From the NCBI GenBank assembly GCA_034430175.1, contig DAOUFI010000025.1, forward strand, positions 1-64,000: a DNA stretch of 64,000 bases, written 5' to 3'. The notes below the pieces were generated by a model that was not told where the DNA came from, made no database searches, and saw only the letters and a list, made by a program, of their open reading frames with translations. This DNA is from UBA6107 sp034430175. GTDB taxonomy: Bacteria > Chloroflexota > Anaerolineae > Anaerolineales > Anaerolineaceae. Both the position numbers and the translations under genes were made by a program. Positions 36,986-46,258 of the stretch are shown here, piece after piece (position 1 is the first letter of the stretch; every line of letters begins with the position of its first letter).

Positions 36986-39053
36986 GAACGATGGTATCGG
37001 TAGCAATCAGCAAAAGACGCGGTATAACGTTTTCTACCTGTTGATTGCATTATTATTTGGTTTTTATTGTATAAAATCATTTGTTTATCAGGTTTTCCAA
37101 TATGATGATTACCTGGCAGTAGCTGACGAAAACCGGACAAAGCAGATCAGTGAGCAGACCCAAAGGGGACTGATAAAGGACCGTAATGGGTACATCCTGG
37201 CCAGCAATGTGCCATCTTATGATGTGGCTATTGTCCCAGCTGAATTGCCAAGTGACACTGGTTCTACAGAAGAGATTTATCGGCAGCTTTCCAGTCTGAT
37301 CGGAATCCCTGTCAGTAATGGGCCGTTGACTGACGAGACAGCAAAGCTGTTCACACCATGCCAGACAGATTTTGGAATTAAAGAGATTGTGGAAATTGGG
37401 GATACAAACTCACCATATCAGCCTGTAAAGATTAAATGCAACATCACGGAAGAACAGGCGATGATCATCAGTGAAAAGTCCGATGAATGGCCAGGAGTTG
37501 AGGTAGCGGTTTCGCAAATCAGAAATTATCCAACTGATTCATTAACTTCCGACGTGGTGGGTTTTCTCGGCCCAATTACCGCAGAAAACAAAACCGAATA
37601 TGAAAATTCGGGATTCGTCGCTGGTACTGATAAAGTTGGATTTTCGGGAGTTGAGCTTTCACTGGATAAATACTTGATTGGGAGAAATGGTTCACGAGTA
37701 ATAGAAGTGGATAATGCCGGCAAGGAAATTCGAAATCTCGAAACACCAGTTGATCCAATTCCCGGTTATAACATCGTTTTGACAATTGATACCCGGCTTC
37801 AACAAGCAGCTCAGACAGCTCTCGTAAATGAAATGGATTATTGGAATACATACCTGGGAAAAATTAAATCACAGAATGGGGCTGTGATCGCGATGAATCC
37901 CAAGACAGGCGAAGTTCTTGCCCTGGTTTCCTATCCGAGTTATGAAAACCAACGTATGACCAGGGAGATTCCCTATTATTACTATAATCAGTTAAACAAG
38001 GATCCTTTAAAACCTCTTTTCAATCACGCAATTTCAGCAGAACATCCCCCCGGCTCTGTTTACAAATTAGCCGCCGCGATCGGCGCATTAAACGAGGGAG
38101 TCGTTACTCCTGAACAGATTATTGCATGCCCAGGGTCAATTACTGTTGTGCAGAAGTATTCTGAGAATGACCCAGGGTCGACAAAGGAATATGCTAGTTA
38201 CGATAGAAATGGGCATGGCACCTGTGATTTTCTAAAAGGCGTAGCGCTTTCGGATGACGTCTATTTTTATAAAATCGGTGGGGGATACGAAGACGAGGTT
38301 CCTAATGGTGGCTTGGGTGCCTGGCGTCTGGCTGAGTATGCACGGGCTTTAGGTTATGGTAAACCTTCCGGGATTGAGCTTGAAGGTGAAGCATCCGGAT
38401 TGGTTCCTGACCCTGATTGGAAAAGAATAAATCAAGCTGAGAGTTGGGCTACCGGTGACACTTACATCGACACAATCGGACAGGGATATGTCCTTGCGAC
38501 ACCCATCCAGGTGCTGGAATCCATGGCAATTGTGGCAAATGACGGGAAATACATGAAACCGACCTTGATTAAAGAGATCACCGATCAGAATGGGAACGTG
38601 ATCAAGGCTTTTGAGCCTACTTTGATTTGGGATATCACTCAAGATCCTGTGATCAATGTTCTTGATGAAAATGGTGATCCTACAGGTGAGAAGAAAGTCG
38701 TTGAATCATGGGTGATAGAGAAACTTCAAGAAGGACTACGCGAAGTAGTTGTTAGCGGTACAGCAAAAACGCCATTTAAAGATCTGGATATTCCTTCAGC
38801 AGGGAAAACTGGGACGGCAGAGTACTGTGACAATGTAGCTCAGGCGAAAGGTTTGTGTATCCCTGAAAGTTGGCCAACCCATTCGTGGTATGTGGGTTAT
38901 GCTCCTTATGAAGACCCTGAAATTGTTGTGGTGGCCTTTGTTTACAACGGTGGTGAAGGTGCTAGCGTTGCTGCACCGATTGTGGAGCAGGTGATGGCAG
39001 CATACTTTGAGCTCAAGGCTGCAGATGTTTCAAATGGTAATTCAAACTGGTGA
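36978..39053 (+). CDS. mrdA: penicillin-binding protein 2 (elongasome transpeptidase)
   Basis: A class B PBP that cross-links peptidoglycan during elongation with RodA. ATG 36978 is chosen over GTG 36975 because AGAGG stands seven bases before it; this gives 691 residues. TM helix at about 15-38, then the pedestal/dimerisation domain, then the transpeptidase domain (about 295-680) with the active-site SxxK in PPGSVYKLAA, the SxN-equivalent SDDVYFYK and KTGTAE. The serine side of the SxN motif reads SDD. It overlaps mreD by 8 bp and is followed by minC. Confidence 0.95.
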   Translation: MNRNDGIGSNQQKTRYNVFYLLIALLFGFYCIKSFVYQVFQYDDYLAVADENRTKQISEQTQRGLIKDRNGYILASNVPSYDVAIVPAELPSDTGSTEEIYRQLSSLIGIPVSNGPLTDETAKLFTPCQTDFGIKEIVEIGDTNSPYQPVKIKCNITEEQAMIISEKSDEWPGVEVAVSQIRNYPTDSLTSDVVGFLGPITAENKTEYENSGFVAGTDKVGFSGVELSLDKYLIGRNGSRVIEVDNAGKEIRNLETPVDPIPGYNIVLTIDTRLQQAAQTALVNEMDYWNTYLGKIKSQNGAVIAMNPKTGEVLALVSYPSYENQRMTREIPYYYYNQLNKDPLKPLFNHAISAEHPPGSVYKLAAAIGALNEGVVTPEQIIACPGSITVVQKYSENDPGSTKEYASYDRNGHGTCDFLKGVALSDDVYFYKIGGGYEDEVPNGGLGAWRLAEYARALGYGKPSGIELEGEASGLVPDPDWKRINQAESWATGDTYIDTIGQGYVLATPIQVLESMAIVANDGKYMKPTLIKEITDQNGNVIKAFEPTLIWDITQDPVINVLDENGDPTGEKKVVESWVIEKLQEGLREVVVSGTAKTPFKDLDIPSAGKTGTAEYCDNVAQAKGLCIPESWPTHSWYVGYAPYEDPEIVVVAFVYNGGEGASVAAPIVEQVMAAYFELKAADVSNGNSNW

Positions 39054-39074
39054 AATCAGGTGTAGAAGATCTAG

Positions 39075-39752
39075 ATGGATGAACGAGTCACTATTAAGGG
39101 TATAGGCGATGGCCTAGTTGTTTCTTTCAAGAGCACAATTTGGAAAGATATGCAATCCGATCTGATTGAAAGGATCGAGAGTAATACTTCCTTTTTTGAT
39201 AAAGCCAGAATCGCGTTAGAAGTAGGTGATGCCACAATTAAAGCGGCTGAAATGGGAAAGCTCAGAGAAATGCTTTCTAAGAAGGAGATCATACTCTGGG
39301 CCGTTTTAAGCACTTCTGATACAACCATTAATTCGGCACAGCTTTTGGGGATTCAGACCCAACTTGGGCTGAAAATGGGAAAATCTAAAGAGAATAGTTC
39401 TACATCATTTGATGGAGAGGCTGCCGTCTGGGTGGAGAGAACGCTACGCGCTGGTTATCGCATTGAAACTCGCAGCCATGTAATCCTAATGGGTGATCTA
39501 AACCCAGGTGCTGAGATTGTTAGCGGGGGTAGTGTTTTTATCTGGGGCAAGGCATGCGGAGCCATCCACGCTGGCGCAGATGGGGATCGATCAGCGAAAG
39601 TGTATGCGCTTGATATGAAACCGACGCAATTACGGATCGCAGATATCACAGCCGCTCCATTTGCAGGTAAAATAAAAAATCAACCTGAAGTTGCCTGTAT
39701 CAATGGCGATCAGGTAATAATTAATTGCTGGTCATCACGGAAACATTTTTGA
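39075..39752 (+). CDS. minC: septum site-determining protein MinC
   Basis: An inhibitor of FtsZ assembly that keeps division away from the poles. The 225 residues comprise an N-terminal MinC_N-like domain (about 1-100) and a C-terminal beta-helix domain (about 115-220) with the typical repeats RAGYRIETRSHVILMGDLNP and GSVFIWGKACGAIHAG. It precedes minD with an 8-bp reach past its ATG's ribosome binding site region, so the three min genes form one unit within the mre operon. Confidence 0.93.
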   Translation: MDERVTIKGIGDGLVVSFKSTIWKDMQSDLIERIESNTSFFDKARIALEVGDATIKAAEMGKLREMLSKKEIILWAVLSTSDTTINSAQLLGIQTQLGLKMGKSKENSSTSFDGEAAVWVERTLRAGYRIETRSHVILMGDLNPGAEIVSGGSVFIWGKACGAIHAGADGDRSAKVYALDMKPTQLRIADITAAPFAGKIKNQPEVACINGDQVIINCWSSRKHF

Positions 39753-39760
39753 GGAGAAGC

Positions 39761-40549
39761 ATGGGCGCGAATGTAATCACGATCACTTCCGGAAAAGGCG
39801 GGGTAGGGAAAACCACAACTACAGCTAACCTCGCGGTTGCGCTGGCGAATGCAGGCGATAAGGTGGTTTGTATCGATGGTGATATCGGTTTGAGAAATCT
39901 GGATGTGGTATTGGGATTGGAAAACCGAATTGTGTACGATCTGGTGGATGTTATTGAAGGACGTTGTCGCTTGAGGCAGGCGATGATCCGAGACAAACGT
40001 CTGGAGGAGCTTTATTTGATTCCTGCAGCCCAAACTCGTGATAAATCCGCAGTTTCACCAAGTGATATGGTGAAACTTTGCGACGAGCTGAGAAGTGAGG
40101 TTGATTGGGTTTTAATCGATTCGCCTGCTGGCATTGAGAGAGGTTTCCGTAACACCATCGCCCCAGCGGATTCAGTTTTGGTGGTTACAAATCCAGAAGT
40201 CTCTGCAGTACGAGATGCGGACCGAATCATTGGCTTGGTTGAAGCTGAAGAAAAGGGACCAGCAAGGTTGATTATCAATCGAGTCAATCCCGCGCTGACA
40301 AAACGAGGAGATATGCTCTCAGCTGATGATGTAGTGGAACTTCTTGCCATTAAGTTAATCGGTGTAATTCCTGATGATGAAAATGTTATCATCAGCACAA
40401 ATCGAGGTCAGCCGGTTGCTTTCGACCCAAAATCAAAGTCGGGACAGGCTTTTACAAATATTGCATCACGTTTAAAAGGAGATGAAGTTCCTTTCTTAGA
40501 TTTTGATGGCAAAGATGATTTCTTCGCACGTTTGTTTCGTGCGAATTAG
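39761..40549 (+). CDS. minD: septum site-determining ATPase MinD
   Basis: A membrane-associated ParA-like ATPase that recruits MinC and is released by MinE. ATG 39761 has GAGGAG upstream and gives 262 residues starting MGANVITITSGKGGVGK, the standard MinD beginning; longer in-frame starts run back into minC. It has the deviant Walker A KGGVGKTTT and the DGDIGLRNLD box. The C-terminal amphipathic membrane-targeting helix is represented by DDFFARLFRAN. minC, minD and minE are adjacent. Confidence 0.96.
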   Translation: MGANVITITSGKGGVGKTTTTANLAVALANAGDKVVCIDGDIGLRNLDVVLGLENRIVYDLVDVIEGRCRLRQAMIRDKRLEELYLIPAAQTRDKSAVSPSDMVKLCDELRSEVDWVLIDSPAGIERGFRNTIAPADSVLVVTNPEVSAVRDADRIIGLVEAEEKGPARLIINRVNPALTKRGDMLSADDVVELLAIKLIGVIPDDENVIISTNRGQPVAFDPKSKSGQAFTNIASRLKGDEVPFLDFDGKDDFFARLFRAN

Positions 40550-40561
40550 GAGGGGTAGTCA

Positions 40562-40831
40562 ATGTCTGATTGGGTGAAACAGATTACGAGCAACAAAAAA
40601 CAGAGCGCGTCGGATGCAAAGGAAAGGTTGAAATTGGTCTTGATACACGATAGAACTGAAATGACGCCGTCTGAAATGGAGACACTCAAAAATGAGTTAC
40701 TTGAGGTGATTTCAAGACATGTTGAAATCGACACGACGGCGGTTCGTATCACTATGAACCAGGATGGAAGAGAACAACGACTGACGGCAGATATTCCTTT
40801 GAAGTCTGCTCGAAGACGTGGAATTGGATAA
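40562..40831 (+). CDS. minE: division-site topological specificity factor MinE
   Basis: An 89-residue MinE. The anti-MinCD region (about 22-35, KERLKLVLIHDRTEM) and the C-terminal dimerisation domain (about 36-85, LKNELLEVISRHVEID) match the family. It stimulates MinD ATPase and restricts MinC to the poles. An AGGAGG site (40548-40553) precedes the ATG. It lies between minD and rodA with spacings of 12 and 2 bases. Confidence 0.94.
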   Translation: MSDWVKQITSNKKQSASDAKERLKLVLIHDRTEMTPSEMETLKNELLEVISRHVEIDTTAVRITMNQDGREQRLTADIPLKSARRRGIG

Positions 40832-40833
40832 CA

Positions 40834-41934
40834 ATGTTCAAGCGTGAAACCTGGCGGCATTTTGATTTCTGGCTACTCGGAACAGTATTGCTCCTGAGTA
40901 TTTTTGGCGTGGTCATGATCAGATCTGCTGTGGCTGGGAATGTAACGCTCGCGGGTTATGCGAAACGGCAGTCGATTTTCTTGATTGTTGGTTTGGTCAT
41001 TCTCTTTGGTGTAACACTTGTCGATTATCGGTACTGGAAAAATTTCTCGAGGCCGTTATATTTCATAACGATATTTTTCCTGCTCGTCATTCTCGTGATG
41101 GGTCAGGTGAGCTTTGGAGCCCAGCGTTGGCTTGATGTTGGATTCGCGACCGTGCAACCAGCAGAGATTGCCAAGATCGCGATCATTCTTGTTCTTGCGC
41201 AATTTTTTGAAAAGACTGCCAAAGATGAAAGGAATATCAAGTGGCTGCTCAAGAGTCTGGTGATTGTGGTGGGATTAGTCATTTGGATCCTGCTGCAACC
41301 AAACCTAAGTACGTCCATTTTGATTTTCGTTCTCTGGTTTTCAATGATCTGGATCAATGGATTACCTATCAAGTACATTTTTGGTTTTGGTCTGGGAGGG
41401 ATAGGTCTTTTCGCGGCAGCTTTCCCATTGCTTGAACCATATCAACAACAACGAATCACAGCATTTCTATTCCCTGATCAAAATGCTACGCATGGTAATG
41501 CATATAATGTGCAACAGGCTCTGGTTTCGATTGGTTCGGGAGGTTTATTTGGTCAAGGATATGGGCATGGCACCCAAGTACAATTACGATTCTTACAGGT
41601 GAGGCAAACTGATTATATTTTCTCTGCGATGGCAAATGAATTTGGTTTTGTAGGAATCGTGGTTGTTTTGGGATTACTTGCATTCGTGATTATTCGATGT
41701 CTTCGGGCGGCAAAATTAGCCAGTGATGTTTATGGTTCAATGATTGCTTATGGATTTGCGACATTGATCTTTTTCCAAACTATCGTGAATGTTGGTGTAA
41801 ACTTGAATGTAATTCCAGTAACTGGTTTGACATTACCTTTTATCAGTTATGGCGGTAGTTCACTGATGTCTCTGCTCATCGGTATTGGATTTGTTGAAAG
41901 CGTTATCCTGCGTAGGAAAACATATAACATTTAG
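40834..41934 (+). CDS. rodA: rod-shape-determining glycosyltransferase RodA
   Basis: A SEDS-family peptidoglycan glycosyltransferase, partner of PBP2. The 366 residues contain about ten TM helices, with conserved FGAQRWLDVGFATVQPAEIAK and the C-terminal LPFISYGGSSL motif. RodA rather than FtsW is favoured by its operon with mreBCD and mrdA. Its stop lies seven bases before the gltX ATG. Confidence 0.95.
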   Translation: MFKRETWRHFDFWLLGTVLLLSIFGVVMIRSAVAGNVTLAGYAKRQSIFLIVGLVILFGVTLVDYRYWKNFSRPLYFITIFFLLVILVMGQVSFGAQRWLDVGFATVQPAEIAKIAIILVLAQFFEKTAKDERNIKWLLKSLVIVVGLVIWILLQPNLSTSILIFVLWFSMIWINGLPIKYIFGFGLGGIGLFAAAFPLLEPYQQQRITAFLFPDQNATHGNAYNVQQALVSIGSGGLFGQGYGHGTQVQLRFLQVRQTDYIFSAMANEFGFVGIVVVLGLLAFVIIRCLRAAKLASDVYGSMIAYGFATLIFFQTIVNVGVNLNVIPVTGLTLPFISYGGSSLMSLLIGIGFVESVILRRKTYNI

Positions 41935-41941
41935 AGGACTT

Positions 41942-43426
41942 ATGGGAAATTCTGATCTTCCGGCTCGTGTAAGATTCGCGCCATCTCCAACAGGGCATGT
42001 TCATCTCGGTAGTGCGCGAACAGCACTTTATGATTATTTATTGGCGAAACAGACGGGGGGGCAATTCATTCTGAGAATTGAAGACACCGATACAAAACGG
42101 TTTGTTCCGGGTGCTGAGAATGAATTGATTGAAGGTTTGAAATGGCTGGGTATTGATTGGGATGAGGGACCTGATAAGGGTGGGCCATATGGTCCATACC
42201 GCCAAAGCGAACGTAAAGAGATTTACCAGAAGTATGCCCAGCAGTTGATCGATTCTGATAAAGCTTTTTATTGTTTTTGCTCACCTGATCATCTGGCGCG
42301 GGTTCGTGAAGACCAGCAAAAGAGAAAACTACCGCCACATTATGATGGCACTTGCCGGAATTTATCAAAGGAAGAAGCGCAAAAAAGGATCGCATGCGGC
42401 GAGAAATTTGTGATTCGTTTTAAGACTCCAAAAGAAGGAACTACAACTGTTCACGATCACCTTCGTGGGGATATTACCGTAGAAAACTCAACGCTGGATG
42501 ATTATATCCTGGTCAAATCTGATGGTCTGGCTCTTTATCATCTCGCTGCCATGGTAGACGATCACTTGATGAAGATCACACATGTTATCCGTGGCTCAGA
42601 ATGGTTGCCAACCTTCCCACTACATTCGTTGCTTTACAAGGCTTTTGGATGGGAAGAACCTGTCTTCATTCATTTGTCATTATTCCTAAAACCCAGTGGT
42701 AAGGGAAAGATGAGCAAGCGTGAATCAGCTGAGTTGATCAAGGATGGCTACTCGATCTTCATCCGCGAGCTCAAAGATCTCGGTTATTTACCTGAAGCAG
42801 TAATTAACTGGATTGCTTTAATGGGGTGGAGTTACGATGACCATACTGAATTTTTCACAATGAAAGATCTTGAAGAAAAGTTTAGCATCGATCACCTGAA
42901 CCCGTCTCCAGCGGCGATCAACTTTACTAAATTCGATCACTTCAATGGATTGCATATCCGAGCACTTAGTGATGAAGATTTGGCAAGAAGAATTGAACCT
43001 TTCTTTGCAAGTGCGGGTTATAAAACTGATACAGAAAAGCTCACTAAGATCGCTCCGCTTATCAAGGAGAGAATTGCAACCTTAGATGAAGCTGTAGACA
43101 TGGCGGGTTTTTTCTTCAAAGATGAAGTTGAACCAACTGTTGAGGATTTGATTCAAAAAGGATTAACACAGGAACAAACTCTGACAATCGCTCGCGAAAT
43201 ACAGGGCCTGTTAGAAAAATTTCAGACAGTTGAATTGGATGTTGTGGAACCACCGATGCGAGAGCTGGTACAGAAATTAGGATATTCTGTTGGGCAGGTA
43301 TTTGGTGTACTTCGTGTAGCTGTCACTGGCCAGCGTGTCAGTCCACCCCTTTTCGAGAGCATGGAAATTATTGGTAGAGAGAAGGTAATACAGAGGGTGA
43401 AAAGGGCGATACAGCTTTTATTGTAG
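41942..43426 (+). CDS. gltX: glutamate--tRNA ligase
   Basis: A class I aminoacyl-tRNA synthetase charging tRNA-Glu (in many bacteria also tRNA-Gln). ATG 41942 with AGAGG upstream gives 494 residues starting just before VRFAPSPTGHVHLGSARTAL, which contains the HIGH-type motif; KMSKRESAE is the KMSKS loop. A longer in-frame start would overlap rodA. It is the last gene of the mre/min operon and is followed by a strong terminator. Whether it is discriminating or also charges tRNA-Gln cannot be told. Confidence 0.96.
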   Translation: MGNSDLPARVRFAPSPTGHVHLGSARTALYDYLLAKQTGGQFILRIEDTDTKRFVPGAENELIEGLKWLGIDWDEGPDKGGPYGPYRQSERKEIYQKYAQQLIDSDKAFYCFCSPDHLARVREDQQKRKLPPHYDGTCRNLSKEEAQKRIACGEKFVIRFKTPKEGTTTVHDHLRGDITVENSTLDDYILVKSDGLALYHLAAMVDDHLMKITHVIRGSEWLPTFPLHSLLYKAFGWEEPVFIHLSLFLKPSGKGKMSKRESAELIKDGYSIFIRELKDLGYLPEAVINWIALMGWSYDDHTEFFTMKDLEEKFSIDHLNPSPAAINFTKFDHFNGLHIRALSDEDLARRIEPFFASAGYKTDTEKLTKIAPLIKERIATLDEAVDMAGFFFKDEVEPTVEDLIQKGLTQEQTLTIAREIQGLLEKFQTVELDVVEPPMRELVQKLGYSVGQVFGVLRVAVTGQRVSPPLFESMEIIGREKVIQRVKRAIQLLL

Positions 43427-43435
43427 TAAATCGCA

Positions 43436-43467
43436 AGAGCCCCTCAAAAAGAAGGGCTCTTTTTTTA
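43436..43467 (+). terminator. Rho-independent terminator after gltX
   Basis: Stem AGAGCCC (43436-43442) with GGGCTCT (43454-43460), an 11-base loop and a run of seven T. It closes the mreB-gltX operon. Confidence 0.9.
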
Positions 43468-43495
43468 TTGCCAATTTTGATATTTCGGCTAAAAT
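43468..43495 (+). promoter_or_regulatory. candidate promoter of the PEPCK/HPr-kinase-like gene
   Basis: TTGCCA (43468-43473), 16 bases, TAAAAT (43490-43495), directly after the gltX terminator. A GGAGGAG ribosome binding site and ATG 43518 follow. Confidence 0.55.
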
Positions 43496-43517
43496 TGGAA
43501 GATTCTGGAGGAGAAAG

Positions 43518-45272
43518 ATGGAACGACCTTCATTTCAAACAATTGACGGAAAAGTAATTCTTTGGCTTAGAGATCGTATTTGTGAAACGCCGGAAGAACT
43601 TTTGGCGAGCGATCAATTTCGCCGAATTCTAGACCATTACATCCATACCTTAAAAAGACGCAACTCCAGTCTTCTTAAAATTTTTGGCAAGGAAGAAATC
43701 GATACGCACGATGTGCAGATATTGAACGAGGCATTAACTTATTTATTCCGCCTTCCAGCAAATCTAGTAATGAAAGTGGTCGATCAGTCTGATCCATTTT
43801 TCGCGAATCCTCAATTACTGAATAGTTTTGTCGAAGAGTTATACAACTATTGGAGGCACTTCCAACGCCTGATCATAAGTGATTCAAATGGTGAAGGGTT
43901 TTCTGACAGGCCATACCGTACTTTTAATCGCACCATCGAGCATCTGACTACGCTGGTGAGGAATACCTATCGCGAAATCCAGGCAAATATCACTGGCGAT
44001 TATCCACGTATCTATCGTCAAGTGAGTGCCGGCGCGGAGATTGCCGCGATCACTGAGCAAGTAAATTTAAAAAATCCATTTTCGGTTCGAGAAGCCACCT
44101 CCGAGATCGCTTGTATTCGGCAGGTCTTAATCTATCCACCACTTATCTTTCAGACCACATCCAATAAAAGAAGTGGATTCTTCGAAAGAGTTGAAGAAAA
44201 TCCCATTGCGTCTTTGAGGTTGAACCCCAGAGAATGGTTGTGTTACCCAGCCAAGATTGGAGATTTGCTGGTTGCAATTTACTTCTCTCTGGATCTCTTT
44301 GAGACGAGTTTTGCTTTGTGCAACCTCTTTGAATTAGCGAATGACACTGACTTAAAGAAGCCAGTTGACGCAGTGTTATTCTTTGGCGCTCCCGCAAATC
44401 AAATAGAAAAGGCATTGCGTAAAAAGACTTTCTTCTTTGATGAAGAAAACTCGAATACCCTAGTGGGGATCGTCCCTGAGGGTGAAGAGATGGGATATTT
44501 TGGTTATCTGAAGAAAATGGCTCTGACACTGCACAATATTCGCAAGATGAAGAGTAATAAAATGCCGTATCACGGTGCCATGTTCCAGTTAAGAATCAAG
44601 AATAAGGGTGAATTCACGCTTCTCGTAATGGGTGATACCGGAGCAGGTAAATCAGAAACGCTGGAAGCCATGCGCCAGATTGGCCATGAAGAGATTGAGG
44701 ATATTTCGATCATTGCTGATGACATGGGATCGTTAGGCATTGGCCCCAGCGGAGAGATTCTAGGATATGGCACAGAAACTGGCGCTTTTGTCCGCTTGGA
44801 TGACCTCCAGCCCGGATATGCCTTTGGGCAGATCGACCGTGCGATTATCATGAACGCCAACCAGGTGAATGCCAGGGTAGTGCTTCCAGTAACCACATAT
44901 GAAAAGGTTATTCGTGGGACTAAAATCGATTTTGTCCTTTACGCTAATAACTACGAGAAGGTAGACGATCAACATCCGGTTATCAGTCGGTTCGATAATG
45001 TTAAAGAAGCTTTACAGGTATTTCGTGATGGTAAAGTGATGAGCAAGGGAACAACGACAACGACGGGACTTGTGGGAACATATTTTGCCAACGTTTTTGG
45101 CCCGCAGCAGTATCCAGATCTTTATGATGAGCTTGCTTCAAAATATTTCAAAAAAATGTTTGATAATAATGTTTATGTCGGCCAGTTACGCACACAATTA
45201 GGCGTGTCTGGAATGGAGAAAAACGGCCCCGAAATTGCGGCAAGGGCGATATTAAGGATGATCTCTGCGTAA
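43518..45272 (+). CDS. PEPCK/HPr-kinase-superfamily-like P-loop protein
   Basis: A 584-residue protein that I do not recognise as a characterised family. The C-terminal third carries a P-loop VMGDTGAGKSET (about residues 370-381), close to the HPr kinase loop. An acidic pair in IIADDMGSLG and the region GTYFANVFGPQQYPDLYDEL recall phosphoenolpyruvate carboxykinase. The N-terminal 350 residues have no visible match and contain no TM helix. It could be a protein or small-molecule kinase, or a phosphate-transferring enzyme. It stands alone between two terminators with its own promoter and a strong ribosome binding site, so it is probably well expressed. The superfamily call is moderately secure and the function is not. 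Confidence 0.6.
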   Translation: MERPSFQTIDGKVILWLRDRICETPEELLASDQFRRILDHYIHTLKRRNSSLLKIFGKEEIDTHDVQILNEALTYLFRLPANLVMKVVDQSDPFFANPQLLNSFVEELYNYWRHFQRLIISDSNGEGFSDRPYRTFNRTIEHLTTLVRNTYREIQANITGDYPRIYRQVSAGAEIAAITEQVNLKNPFSVREATSEIACIRQVLIYPPLIFQTTSNKRSGFFERVEENPIASLRLNPREWLCYPAKIGDLLVAIYFSLDLFETSFALCNLFELANDTDLKKPVDAVLFFGAPANQIEKALRKKTFFFDEENSNTLVGIVPEGEEMGYFGYLKKMALTLHNIRKMKSNKMPYHGAMFQLRIKNKGEFTLLVMGDTGAGKSETLEAMRQIGHEEIEDISIIADDMGSLGIGPSGEILGYGTETGAFVRLDDLQPGYAFGQIDRAIIMNANQVNARVVLPVTTYEKVIRGTKIDFVLYANNYEKVDDQHPVISRFDNVKEALQVFRDGKVMSKGTTTTTGLVGTYFANVFGPQQYPDLYDELASKYFKKMFDNNVYVGQLRTQLGVSGMEKNGPEIAARAILRMISA

Positions 45273-45277
45273 TAATC

Positions 45278-45304
45278 AAAGGCGATGGAAAATCCGTCGC
45301 CTTT
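45278..45304 (+). terminator. hairpin terminator after the PEPCK-like gene
   Basis: AAAGGCGATGGA pairs with TCCGTCGCCTTT (one G-T pair) around a three-base AAA loop, starting five bases after the stop. Only a short T-run follows, so termination may be partial. Confidence 0.65.
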
Positions 45305-45344
45305 AACGTTTATACCGATCAAGAATGTTGGTTTCTTTATTTCA

Positions 45345-45560
45345 TTTCCATCGATTCCCCTTTGGCAAGTTCATCAATCAGTTTGTCCAAATATTGATTT
45401 TCACGCATGGTAGGCCACTGATCTCTTCCTCACGAATTCCACAGAATGCTCCAGTAATCAGAGTTCAAGCTGGATTCAAATTGGAGCGTCTCTATAGATT
45501 GTCTCCAGGTTGATAGCACTGCTTAGTATCATTGTGAGTTCATCCTGTTAGTTCAACTTT
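45345..45560 (-). pseudogene. decayed gene remnant, possibly ADP-ribosylglycohydrolase-like
   Basis: No intact gene lies in 45305-45660. On the minus strand, protein-like fragments appear in shifting frames: SAINLETIYRD, then TLITGAFCGIREEEISGLP after a stop, then, one frame over, TMRENQYLDKLIDELAKGE up to a stop near 45342. The order (AINL-GD, ITGAF-G, then a helical end) resembles the C-terminus of ADP-ribosylglycohydrolases (NLGGDTDT, GAIAGA). At least two frameshifts and a stop would be needed, so this is a dead remnant at best. The family guess is weak. Confidence 0.35.
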
Positions 45561-45682
45561 TTCTCTCCACTTTAGCAACATAAAGAGGATAAATACTCGT
45601 AATACTCAATCTTTATACTTTGGTATTTTCCGTAAAGGTAATTTTGCATTCAAGATTTGGCTGCCTGTGGATAAAATAAAAA

Positions 45683-46078
45683 GACAGGTAGCCCGTTTCC
45701 TGTCTTGTGTTACTGTAGTCGGGGGTGAGAGGAGCTGCGTATTACCTGTAAGGTAAACCTCCGACCTGTGGATAAAAAAAAAGACAGGTAGCCCGTTTCC
45801 TGTCTTGTGTTACTGTAGTCGGGGCGCGAGGAGCTGCGTAGTACCTGTAAGGTAAACCTCCGACCTGTGAATAAAAAAAAGACAGGTAGCCCGTTTCCTG
45901 TCTCGTGTTACTGTAGTCGGGGCGAGAGGAGCTGCGTAGTACCTGTAAGGTAAACCTCCGACCTGTGAATAAAAAAAAAGACAGGTAGCCCGTTTCCTGT
46001 CTCGTGTTACTGTAGTCGGGGGCGAGAGGAGCTGCGTAGTACCTGTAAGGTAAACCTCCGACCTGTGGATAAAAAAAA
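45683..46078 (-). repeat. four tandem copies of the tRNA-Pro 3' end plus terminator
   Basis: Four head-to-tail units begin (plus strand) at 45683, 45783, 45881 and 45980, with periods of 98-100 bp. Read on the minus strand, each unit has AGGTCGGAGG (the variable loop and 5' T-stem of tRNA-Pro). A foreign 23-base stretch with ACCTTACAGGT then replaces the T-loop. The unit continues with CCTCTCGCCCCGA (3' T-stem and acceptor end), the 14-base spacer, and the hairpin GACAGG...CCTGTC followed by 5-9 T. The copies are nearly identical to each other. All four share the same insert, which the true tRNA lacks. They lie directly downstream of tRNA-Pro in the direction of transcription. A final partial copy (ATCCACAGG) lies at 45664-45672. 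Confidence 0.93.
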
Positions 46079-46100
46079 GACAGGTAGCCCGTTTCCTGTC
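46070..46100 (-). terminator. terminator of tRNA-Pro
   Basis: On the minus strand GACAGG AAACGGGCTA CCTGTC followed by eight T (46078-46071). The same hairpin ends each of the four downstream tail copies, so the locus has five successive terminators. Confidence 0.85.
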
Positions 46101-46112
46101 TTGTGTTACTGT

Positions 46113-46189
<77 letters not shown>

Positions 46190-46202
46190 AACAACGAAAC
46201 GA

Positions 46203-46231
46203 ATTATAGCCGACTCCCACCAATTTGACAA
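46203..46231 (-). promoter_or_regulatory. promoter of tRNA-Pro
   Basis: On the minus strand TTGTCA (46231-46226), exactly 17 bases, TATAAT (46208-46203), 13 bases before the tRNA 5' end. A near-perfect housekeeping promoter. Confidence 0.85.
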
Positions 46232-46258
46232 TGGAATCAATATTTTTTAAGAAAAAGA

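Noticed and set aside
45683..46078. Possible CRISPR array
   Set aside because: The whole unit of about 99 bp is repeated with no unique spacers, and the units match a tRNA tail and terminator. No cas genes are nearby.
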